13,713 nucleotides of DNA from Methylovulum sp. (GTDB lineage Bacteria > Pseudomonadota > Gammaproteobacteria > Methylococcales > Methylomonadaceae): assembly GCA_016919605.1 (NCBI GenBank), contig JACXTQ010000248.1, positions 1 to 13,713 on the forward strand, given 5' to 3'. The position numbers were made by a program, and so were the translations under genes. Every line of letters starts with the position of its first letter. The stretch's first letter is position 1. Below, in pieces: positions 7,891 to 13,428 of the stretch. The notes below the pieces were generated by a model, which made no database searches, was not told the DNA's origin, and saw nothing but the letters and a program-made list of their open reading frames with translations.

Positions 7891-7915
7891 TATAATTCAG
7901 CCAGATTAACTGGCT
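7891..7915 (+). promoter_or_regulatory. Antitoxin promoter -10 box with palindromic operator
   Basis: A perfect TATAAT (7891-7896) is followed at 7899-7915 by the palindrome AGCCAG-ATTAA-CTGGCT, which lies between the -10 box and the ribosome-binding site. A second shorter inverted repeat, GGAGT (7867-7871) and ACTCC (7884-7888), lies just upstream of the -10; TTGGAG (7865-7870) is a poor -35 at 20 bases spacing. Palindromes in this position are typical of Phd/YefM autorepression, so binding by the encoded antitoxin is a reasonable inference. Confidence 0.55.
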
Positions 7916-7931
7916 AGATAAAGAGGTGTAT

Positions 7932-8186
7932 ATGCAAACCCAGCAATGGTCATTACAAGACGCTAAAAATAAATTCAGTGCCGTGGTTGATGGCGCACAA
8001 CAGGGTAAGGCGCAGGTGATTAACCGCCGTGGTGTGCCTTCGGCAGTTGTGGTGTCGGTTGAAGAATTTGAAAAGTTCCAACGCCTTGAAGCGTTCCAAG
8101 CCCCTTCCTTTATCGACCACCTGCTTAGTATGCCCACTGATGACGGCGAATTTGCACGCCTGGATATGCCGCTGAGGGATTTTTAG
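7932..8186 (+). CDS. Phd/YefM-family antitoxin, apparently without a toxin partner
   Basis: The product has 84 residues. The N-terminal half is the Phd/YefM DNA-binding fold: WSLQDAKNKFSAVVDGA, then VINRRGVPSAVVVSVEEFEKF. The C-terminal third (FIDHLLSMPTDD to the end) would be the flexible segment that wraps the toxin. I chose the ATG at 7932, because AGAGG at 7922-7926 is 5 bases before it; a GTG at 7926 would add two residues and overlap that site. Antitoxins of this family neutralise a VapC, Doc or RelE-type toxin and repress their own operon. Here the next frame is closed after about 17 codons and no toxin gene follows before the convergent methyltransferase. A decayed copy of the 3' end of this gene lies at 10911-11000. 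Confidence 0.88.
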   Translation: MQTQQWSLQDAKNKFSAVVDGAQQGKAQVINRRGVPSAVVVSVEEFEKFQRLEAFQAPSFIDHLLSMPTDDGEFARLDMPLRDF

Positions 8187-8233
8187 ACGCTGACATTCTG
8201 TCCGCTATGGGTAAATTGATTTTTAATCGTTAG
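8180..8233 (+). pseudogene. Probable stub of a VapC-type PIN toxin
   Basis: A second frame overlapping the antitoxin stop reads FLDADILSAMGKLIFNR and then stops. The segment LDADILSAMGK resembles the start of VapC/FitB-type PIN toxins (typically LLDTNVLS...), where the first Asp is a metal ligand. It lies exactly where the toxin gene of a phd-vapC operon should begin, overlapping the antitoxin end. No start codon is visible and the remaining 110 or so codons are missing. The match is short, so chance cannot be excluded. Confidence 0.45.
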
Positions 8234-8242
8234 GCTTTATAT

Positions 8243-8259
8243 GCGTTTTGAACGCTTTT
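8243..8259 (+). terminator. Weak hairpin with T-run after the antitoxin
   Basis: GCGTT-TTG-AACGC (8243-8255) is followed by TTTT. The stem has only five pairs. It lies in the 90-base gap between the antitoxin and the convergent cytosine methyltransferase and would terminate + strand transcription if it works. Confidence 0.3.
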
Positions 8260-8276
8260 AACCTTAAAAATTCAGT

Positions 8277-9809
8277 CTATTCCATTTCCATAGCAGCCAT
8301 AGGCTGGCAATAGGCCGATGCGCGACCCACACAGCCAGTCGCCAGAATCGCTTGCCCCAATAGTTGGATGACGGGAACGGAAACGCTGTTACCAATCAGC
8401 TTCATCCAGCGGCTGCGTGATTCTGGCAATGCAAACCCTTTTGGGAAGCCTTGAATCAGACAGGCTTCTTCCTTGGCTATTTTCCTATACAGGTTTTTAT
8501 GGAAAACCTGCTCCAAAAACGCTTGCTTATAGTCGTGGTCGTTGTCCGCCACCACATCTTTTAGGGCGACAAAATCATTGCTGTCACTGGCCACTAAGGT
8601 GGGGAAGGCCTCGGATTTGGGCAAAAATATCCGGTTGACCCCTTCGATACCTGTGCTGATTTTGGTGTACCTGAATTCATACCTGATTTCAGTACAGGCC
8701 AGTACTTGTTTGGCAACTAGATCAGCCAGCACTTTTTCAAACGGAATCCGAGCTTTTTTCAATTCGCGGCATTCTTTCAGCGCATCTAAAGTGATTTCTC
8801 CGGTGGACACCCGCTGCAATACCAACTGCTCGCCCTCGTTTAAGGGAAGCTGGTGGGCTTGGACGGCGTAAGTGTAGGCAACGGTTTTAAAAATGCCCAA
8901 GGCCACCAACTCCGCCAATTCTTGTGCTTGGATAGTATCGTCCAGTTGCTGGAAATGGGCGAGTGACAAGGGATTGCCATCCAACCTGCCATAGGTCTTT
9001 TTGCGGCGGTTTTTTAACAACAAATAACAGATATGTTGTTGTCTGGCGGTGGTGGCCAGCAAATCCCAGGAATGGATGGTAGTAGGGCCGTTACGGATGT
9101 CATTGAACAAGAAAAAGTCATTCATGCCGTTGGTTTTGCGGTAGCGTTTTTTATCGGGTATCAGGTCGCCAAAAATATCCGCCGTTTCTCCGGCATTGGT
9201 TTGTTCGGGTGCTGCCGCTTGGCAATCTTGCAGGACATCCCGCAATGTTAACGTGCTTTTTTGTGGCTGCGGTAAGCGGAATTTGCGCAAATACGTTGCA
9301 TCCAAAAAACCGATAATGTAGACCCTGACCCGATCTTGGGGTACTCCGTAATCTGATGAGTTTAAGACAAAATGCCGGGCAAAATAGCCCGCTTTACCGA
9401 TCCTTGCCAAAATATAGGCGAGGGCATCATGGTTTCTGGGGTCAGCCAAGCCTTTCACGTTCTCAAAAATAAAGGCTTTAGGGCGGGCTTGGTTAAGCAG
9501 ATACAAAGTGTCATTCCAAAGCTGCCCACGGTCATCATCAAAGCCTAAGTTTTTGCCGGCGATAGACCAGCTCTGGCAAGGCACCCCTGCCGTTAAAATA
9601 TCATGGCTGGGCAGACTTTTAATGTCGGTGACATTGCCTAGGTTCAAGCTGGCGGCTTCGTTAAAGTTGCCGCAATAGGCGTTAATGGCATCCGTGTTTA
9701 TTTCGCTGAAACCAACGCAATGTCCGCCTAAGTTGCTTAAGGCCAAGCGGAAACCGCCGATTCCTGAAAACAAGTCAATAAAGGTAAAAGGTTTTGGGGT
9801 TATGGTCAT
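8277..9809 (-). CDS. C5-cytosine DNA methyltransferase of a type II restriction-modification pair
   Basis: The protein has 510 residues. The motifs are in canonical order: motif I FIDLFSGIGG (about 10-19), motif IV GVPCQSWS with catalytic Cys about 78, motif VI FENVKG (about 115-120), motif VIII QDRVRVYIIGF (about 158-168), motif IX PTLVASD (about 403-409) and motif X IGNSVSVPV (about 472-480). It transfers a methyl group from SAM to C5 of cytosine in the recognition site and so protects host DNA from the partner nuclease. The variable region between motifs VIII and IX (about 200-395) is long and should carry target recognition. It follows the endonuclease stop by 11 bases with no evident ribosome-binding site, so translation may be coupled. 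The site cannot be read from sequence; the TdeIII-like partner suggests GGNCC. Confidence 0.95.
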   Translation of the reverse strand: MTITPKPFTFIDLFSGIGGFRLALSNLGGHCVGFSEINTDAINAYCGNFNEAASLNLGNVTDIKSLPSHDILTAGVPCQSWSIAGKNLGFDDDRGQLWNDTLYLLNQARPKAFIFENVKGLADPRNHDALAYILARIGKAGYFARHFVLNSSDYGVPQDRVRVYIIGFLDATYLRKFRLPQPQKSTLTLRDVLQDCQAAAPEQTNAGETADIFGDLIPDKKRYRKTNGMNDFFLFNDIRNGPTTIHSWDLLATTARQQHICYLLLKNRRKKTYGRLDGNPLSLAHFQQLDDTIQAQELAELVALGIFKTVAYTYAVQAHQLPLNEGEQLVLQRVSTGEITLDALKECRELKKARIPFEKVLADLVAKQVLACTEIRYEFRYTKISTGIEGVNRIFLPKSEAFPTLVASDSNDFVALKDVVADNDHDYKQAFLEQVFHKNLYRKIAKEEACLIQGFPKGFALPESRSRWMKLIGNSVSVPVIQLLGQAILATGCVGRASAYCQPMAAMEME

Positions 9810-9820
9810 TAAGTAACTGT

Positions 9821-10660
9821 TTATTTGAGCAGAAAATTTTCCGCAGTGGAGGGTGGTTCTATGCCTAAAAATTCGCGGTAAATCCTGTCCCGATAGTTTT
9901 TACCGAGTTGGTTGATTTCATTGACAAATAGACTGTAAGTGCCGCTGCCGCCAATAAAATCCCAAAACTCATCACCTATCAACACGCAGGGGTCGGAGCG
10001 CATATTGAACCAACGCATGGGGAACGTCCATTGGTAATCTTGTTTGTCAGCACCGTAAGGGTTATAAGGCAGCGCATAATAAGCGCCTGTCACGGGCTGG
10101 GTGTCCATGCTCAATAGTTTGAACATCTTTTCCTTGCTCACCTTGGTTTGGTCACTATTGGGTAAAGGGCCTTTTAGCTCAAAGGCATAACAGTTGCCTG
10201 TGTCCAGGTTATGGATATACAGGTCGCAGACAACCGTCACAGGAATAGGTTTGCCTTGTCCGGCAAGGATATAGGCCAATTCCTCTTGCCAGTTGGGTGT
10301 GGTTTTGTCTTGGCCTTTTTGGCGATGCTCCAGCTTGTTCAGCACTTCTTGGATGCGCCGTAACCGCTCATCACTGACAGTGCCGGTAATGGGATGGCCT
10401 GTGCTGCATTGGCCGTGGGCTGCTTGGGCGGCCACTTGCGCGAGCTTTTCCCAAACACCACCAAACGGAGTGACGAAACGCCGTTCAAAATGTGAACCCT
10501 TAAAGATTTCATCAGGCACAAGGGCGGCATATAATGGCTTATGGGCATGGTGTATGTCCTTAATGAACGGGTCGTCTACGAGGACTTTTTGCATGACCCG
10601 ATCCATCATTGCCTTAATGACCCCTGAAATGGCTAGGGCAACCTTATCTTTATCTGTCAT
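9821..10660 (-). CDS. TdeIII-like type II restriction endonuclease
   Basis: The protein has 279 residues. Its segments FERRFVTPFGGVWEKLA (about 58-74) and YAFELKGPLPNSDQTKVSKEKMFKL resemble the TdeIII family of type II endonucleases, whose founding member is described as cutting GGNCC. A PD-(D/E)XK-type active site is visible as D146 (VVCDLYIH) and E161-L-K163 (AFELKG). The pairing with a C5-cytosine methyltransferase 11 bases downstream on the same strand supports a restriction role. The family name is from memory and moderately sure; GGNCC specificity is inference. The endonuclease precedes the methyltransferase and no controller (C) protein gene is seen. No strong ribosome-binding site precedes the ATG. 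No frameshift or truncation was noticed. Confidence 0.8.
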   Translation of the reverse strand: MTDKDKVALAISGVIKAMMDRVMQKVLVDDPFIKDIHHAHKPLYAALVPDEIFKGSHFERRFVTPFGGVWEKLAQVAAQAAHGQCSTGHPITGTVSDERLRRIQEVLNKLEHRQKGQDKTTPNWQEELAYILAGQGKPIPVTVVCDLYIHNLDTGNCYAFELKGPLPNSDQTKVSKEKMFKLLSMDTQPVTGAYYALPYNPYGADKQDYQWTFPMRWFNMRSDPCVLIGDEFWDFIGGSGTYSLFVNEINQLGKNYRDRIYREFLGIEPPSTAENFLLK

Positions 10661-10738
10661 TATTGGGTTGTCTTTTATTAGGGGAACGGGAGTAAGCCAA
10701 CCGGGGGCGGTTTAATAGCCCTGCCGGACGGGTTGCCC

Positions 10739-10744
10739 ATTATA
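10739..10744 (-). promoter_or_regulatory. Candidate -10 box for the cytosine restriction-modification operon
   Basis: On the - strand a perfect TATAAT lies in TTGTTTATAATGGG, about 80 bases before the endonuclease ATG. No convincing -35 hexamer lies at 16-18 bases. It is the best promoter-like site in the gap, but sequence evidence only. Confidence 0.3.
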
Positions 10745-10910
10745 AACAAGAAATGCAAGGGTAGTGATTAAACAGACACGCCTTGCCATGCCGCCATTTT
10801 TATCAACAGCTATATTGTGAGCGGCCAAGTATTCGATTTTTGGGGCTTGGGGCTTGGGTCTCTTGACCGCAACTGGCGGGCAGGATGCCCGCGCTCCCCT
10901 TCACTAAAAA
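10745..10910. other. Non-coding stretch between the restriction operon and the antitoxin remnant
   Basis: No gene is visible. It holds a tandem GGGGCTT GGGGCTT (about 10843-10856) and a hairpin GCGGGC-AGGAT-GCCCGC at 10876-10892, which resembles common dispersed REP-type repeats. No transposase fragment was recognised. Confidence 0.4.
10876..10892. repeat. Short perfect hairpin GCGGGC/GCCCGC
   Basis: Six G+C pairs enclose a 5-base loop, immediately before the degenerate antitoxin copy. It is REP-like in composition; with a single copy seen in this window, repeat status is untested. Confidence 0.45.
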
Positions 10911-11000
10911 CTTGACCACTTGTTCGGTATGATGCCTACTAATGACAGCGAATTTGCACGCATGGAGTGCCGCCGGGGAGATAAGAGATATGGTAAATAG
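10911..11000 (+). pseudogene. Degenerate 3' end of a Phd/YefM antitoxin gene (second copy)
   Basis: In frame it reads DHLFGMMPTNDSEFARME, matching DHLLSMPTDDGEFARLD at the end of the intact antitoxin (from base 8115). In DNA, 10914-10982 aligns to 8115-8180 at roughly four of five bases, with an exact 14-base core GCGAATTTGCACGC (10948-10961 and 8146-8159) and one clean 3-base indel. A TAA lies in frame at 10905-10907 and nothing of the N-terminal DNA-binding half is present upstream, so it cannot be a functional antitoxin. The frame runs on to a stop at 10998-11000. It is in the same orientation as the intact gene, with the whole cytosine restriction-modification pair between the two. Confidence 0.75.
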
Positions 11001-11003
11001 CTT

Positions 11004-11024
11004 GAAAAATTAAGCCAAGGCTTA
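11004..11024 (-). terminator. Candidate intrinsic terminator of the yhfA-speD operon
   Basis: On the - strand the palindrome TAAGCCTTGGCTTA (11024-11011) is followed directly by ATTTTTC. The stem is about five pairs around a 4-base loop, short but with the expected T-run, and lies about 100 bases after the speD stop. Confidence 0.45.
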
Positions 11025-11060
11025 CGGTGGGGGCCGTTTGGAAAGTGCTGGTGTGGCTCC

Positions 11061-11100
11061 AAGGGCTAGGGCCGCAGGTTTTTGGCGGCCCAGCGTCCTT
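11061..11100. repeat. Strong G+C-rich stem-loop just downstream of speD
   Basis: GGGCCGC (11069-11075) and GCGGCCC (11085-11091) form a perfect stem around a 9-base loop. The outer pairs GCT/AGC and AAGG/CCTT extend it, with a bulged A and a GT bulge. No T-run follows on either strand. It may stabilise the 3' end of the speD mRNA or act with the terminator at 11004-11024. Confidence 0.5.
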
Positions 11101-11120
11101 GAAGCCCCGGCAAGGCGGTT

Positions 11121-11927
11121 TCAGTCGGCGACTTTGATTTTCTTTTTACGGTAGTTGTGGCCGTAAAAAATCTCGGTGACTTCTTTTTGCAGTTTCTTTT
11201 GGATTTCTGATTTTTCAGGGCCGCTTAAATTGCTTTCTTTTTCAAACAAGTAATTTTCCAGTTCGGTTTCCTTGAGCATCATTTTAGTGTGAAAGATGTT
11301 TTCGTGGTAGACGTTGACATCTATCATCTGGTAACTTTCTTGGGTGTCTTTGGCAATATAATTTTGGATAGAAGTGATATTATGGTCGATGTAGTGTTTT
11401 TTGCCGGAGATGTCGCGGGTAAAGCCTCTAACACGGTAGTCCATAGTCACGACATCGGACTCAAAGCTGTGGATCAGGTAGTTTAGGGCTTTCAGTGGCG
11501 AGATGCGGCCACAGGTGGACACGTCTATGTCAGCACGGAAGGTGCTGATGCCGTTGTCGGGGTGGCTTTCTGGATAAGTGTGGACGGTGATGTGGCTTTT
11601 GTCCAGATGCGCCAGCACGGTTTCGGGCAAAGGGCCTGGCGATTGGCTGTTCATGCTCATCGGCGGCGTGACATCGCCTTCGGAGATCAGCATGGTGACG
11701 CTGGCCCCTTGCGGGTCGTAATCTTGGTGCGCGATGTTAAGGATTTGGGCACCGATAATTTCGGCGACATCCTTAAGGATTTGCGTCAGGCGGGTGGCGT
11801 TGTAGGCTTCATCAATGTATTCGATATAGGCCTGTTGCTGTTCGGCTGGGGCGTAGCAAATATCATAGATATTAAAACTGAGCGACTTGGTCAGGTTATT
11901 AAAGCCGTGTAATTGCAATTTGTTCAA
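11121..11927 (-). CDS. speD: S-adenosylmethionine decarboxylase proenzyme, E. coli type
   Basis: SpeD decarboxylates S-adenosylmethionine to supply the aminopropyl donor for spermidine synthesis. The 268 residues match the long E. coli-type enzyme along their length: LHGFNNLTKSLSF, IYDICYA, HQDYDPQGASVT, PGPLPETVLAHLDKSH, TFRADIDVSTCG and SPLKALNYLIH. The proenzyme cleaves itself between K110 and S111 in DKSH, and S111 becomes the pyruvoyl cofactor; H116 and C139 are other conserved active-site positions. The start is TTG, chosen because MNKLQLHGF lines up with the E. coli start MKKLKLHGF and no ATG or GTG fits. GAGG, 9 bases before the TTG, lies within the end of yhfA, 5 bases upstream, so the two genes are probably coupled. 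No spermidine synthase (speE) gene is in the window. Confidence 0.97.
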   Translation of the reverse strand: MNKLQLHGFNNLTKSLSFNIYDICYAPAEQQQAYIEYIDEAYNATRLTQILKDVAEIIGAQILNIAHQDYDPQGASVTMLISEGDVTPPMSMNSQSPGPLPETVLAHLDKSHITVHTYPESHPDNGISTFRADIDVSTCGRISPLKALNYLIHSFESDVVTMDYRVRGFTRDISGKKHYIDHNITSIQNYIAKDTQESYQMIDVNVYHENIFHTKMMLKETELENYLFEKESNLSGPEKSEIQKKLQKEVTEIFYGHNYRKKKIKVAD

Positions 11928-11932
11928 AATAG

Positions 11933-12349
11933 TTAAACCTCGATAATTTCAAAATCATGGGTGATTTCAACTGCTTTACTGAGCATGATGGATGCGGAGC
12001 AGTATTTTTCGGCTGACAGTTTGACTGCCCGCTCCACTGTAGCCGCTTTCAGATCATGGCCTGTGACAATAAAATGCAAATGGATTTTGCTAAACACGCT
12101 GGGTACGGCATCCACCCGTTCGGCGGTCACTTCGGTGACGCAGTGGGTGACGTTATTGCGGCCTTTTTGTAATATCTGCACGACATCAAATGATGAGCAA
12201 CCGCCAACGCCTAGCAACAGCAGCTCCATAGGGCGCACGCCCATGTTGCGGCCACCGTGGTCGGGGGGGCCATCAATGACGACGGCATGGCCGCTACCGG
12301 TCTCGCCGACAAACATGACACCGTCTATCCATTTGATTGTTGCTTGCAT
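11933..12349 (-). CDS. yhfA: OsmC/Ohr-family protein, YhfA-like
   Basis: The protein has 138 residues from the ATG at 12349, chosen because MQATIKWIDGVMFVGE matches the E. coli YhfA start and AGGGAG lies upstream; a frame from 12382 would add 11 unmatched residues. OsmC-family features are the two redox cysteines, C51 in GVGGCSSFDV and C117 in AEKYCSAS, and the INLHFIVTG-like strand HLHFIVTGHDLK. OsmC and Ohr members reduce organic peroxides through this Cys pair; for YhfA itself the substrate is not established. In E. coli yhfA also neighbours crp. Here it is divergent from the crp-like gene and leads a two-gene operon with speD. Confidence 0.93.
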   Translation of the reverse strand: MQATIKWIDGVMFVGETGSGHAVVIDGPPDHGGRNMGVRPMELLLLGVGGCSSFDVVQILQKGRNNVTHCVTEVTAERVDAVPSVFSKIHLHFIVTGHDLKAATVERAVKLSAEKYCSASIMLSKAVEITHDFEIIEV

Positions 12350-12489
12350 GATTATTTTTCTCCCTAGCGAAAAAAGACGCATAGGGTAGCATATAAATGT
12401 AGATTGATAACGCTCCTAGGTTGATTTTTTGCTAAAATTCTAGGATAACACTTTGCGACACTACCAAAAATATAGGATATTTGACGCGT
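12350..12489. promoter_or_regulatory. Divergent promoter region of yhfA-speD and the crp/clp-like gene
   Basis: For the + strand a plausible pair is TTGATT (12421-12426) and GATAAC (12444-12449), 17 bases apart. For the - strand TTATAT lies around 12390, without a good -35. CTAGG recurs at 12415-12420 and 12440-12444. No TGTGA-N6-TCACA Crp site was found, so self-regulation is not evident. Confidence 0.35.
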
Positions 12490-13149
12490 ATGACCTTGGA
12501 CAACCCACTACAATTATATCGGCCCGAAGCCTTGGCGGCCTTTTTAAAGCTGTGCCATAAAAAACACTACCCCTCCAAAGCCGTCATTATGAAGCCGGGC
12601 GATAGCGGTGACAGGTTGTACTATATTATTGAGGGGTCGGTGAGTGTCTGTGCCGAAGATGTTGACAGCAAGCAGGAGCTGATGCTGGCTTATGTCAATA
12701 AGAATGAGTTTCTGGGTGAGGTGGGCATTTTTAAAGACCCGGAAGAGCGTAAGGTGATGGTCAAGACCCGCTGCTCCAGTTATCTTGCCGAGGTCGGTTA
12801 TGCGCATTTTAGGCACTTGTTAAGGCATGAGCTGTTGGAATACGCGCCGGATTTGTTATATATGATTGGTGAGCAATTGTCGGAGCGGTTGTTGACGACC
12901 AGCCGCAAGTTTACCGATTTGGCGTTTATGGATGTCGAGGGCCGGATTGCGCGGGCGTTGTTGGATTTGTGCCAGCAACCGGATGCCATGACCCATCCTG
13001 ACGGTGTGCAGTTGCATATTTCCCGCCAAGAAATCGGCAGGCTGGTCGGTTGCTCTAGGGAAATGGCCGGACGCATTTTACGGGAGTTAGAAAATAAGAA
13101 GCTGTTGACCGCGCATGGCAAGACGATTGTGGTCTACGGCTCACGCTGA
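12490..13149 (+). CDS. Crp/Vfr/Clp-type global transcription regulator
   Basis: The product has 219 residues from the ATG; a TTG at 12481 would add three. AGGA (12474-12477) is 12 bases before the ATG and only 3 before the TTG, so the start is uncertain. The N-terminal half is a cyclic-nucleotide-binding barrel (LYYIIEGSVSV, FLGEVGIF), followed by a long dimer helix and a C-terminal helix-turn-helix, ISRQEIGRLVGCSREMAGRIL (about 177-197). The DNA-binding part is nearly Crp-like, ending HGKTIVVYGSR, so a TGTGA-type target is likely. In the ligand pocket E77 and R87 match E. coli Crp E72 and R82, but the next residue, Ser83 in Crp, is K88 here. The adjacent loop and SREMAGR resemble Clp of Xanthomonas, which responds to cyclic di-GMP. 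T137-S138 of the helix are kept. The ligand is therefore undecided and no symbol is given. Confidence 0.92.
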   Translation: MTLDNPLQLYRPEALAAFLKLCHKKHYPSKAVIMKPGDSGDRLYYIIEGSVSVCAEDVDSKQELMLAYVNKNEFLGEVGIFKDPEERKVMVKTRCSSYLAEVGYAHFRHLLRHELLEYAPDLLYMIGEQLSERLLTTSRKFTDLAFMDVEGRIARALLDLCQQPDAMTHPDGVQLHISRQEIGRLVGCSREMAGRILRELENKKLLTAHGKTIVVYGSR

Positions 13150-13177
13150 TTATCAAGCTTAGCCCCGTTTTTATGCC

Positions 13178-13204
13178 AACAATCGTCAGCTACTGGCGAT
13201 TGTT
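13178..13204 (+). terminator. Hairpin downstream of the crp/clp-like gene
   Basis: AACAATCGTCAG and CTGGCGATTGTT pair over 12 positions (one T-G wobble) around a CTA loop. It lies 29 bases after the stop. There is no following T-run, so it may be a weak or Rho-assisted terminator or an mRNA-stabilising element. Confidence 0.45.
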
Positions 13205-13324
13205 AACTGTTCTTATGCTGGCGGACAGGCCGGTACCGGGCTTTGGCTTGGGCGGTGCGTTTTTTGGGGCGCGGAAGGTTTTTGCCACAGAATTGTTAGA
13301 AAGCGCTGCCCGACACCTTTAATT

Positions 13325-13348
13325 GGGCATGAATCTGTTACAATGCCC
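13325..13348 (+). promoter_or_regulatory. Candidate lepA promoter within an inverted repeat
   Basis: TGTTACAAT (13336-13344) is an extended -10 element (TGN plus TACAAT). It lies within the inverted repeat GGGCAT (13325-13330) and ATGCCC (13343-13348), with a 12-base spacer. A transcript would start near 13351, leaving a leader of about 78 bases. The -35 is poor, as is common with extended -10 promoters. The rest of 13150-13428 holds only the hairpin at 13178 and a 10-base palindrome at 13230-13239. Confidence 0.4.
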
Positions 13349-13428
13349 GTCATATTCAAGCGATACAGTGATTTACCGCTCTCGTACCCGAGATACTCTT
13401 ACTAACTTCATTCATCAGTAGAACATCA

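Noticed and set aside
7760..8137. 125-codon frame on - opposite the antitoxin
   Set aside because: Most of it is the antisense of the clear Phd/YefM coding sequence and of its promoter.
10815..10824. TTGTGAGCGG resembling half of a lac operator
   Set aside because: Ten bases, no symmetric partner and no related gene; chance match.
11961..12389. 142-codon frame on + opposite yhfA
   Set aside because: Antisense shadow of the clear OsmC-family gene.
13230..13239. CCGGTACCGG palindrome
   Set aside because: Ten bases only, no promoter or repeat context.
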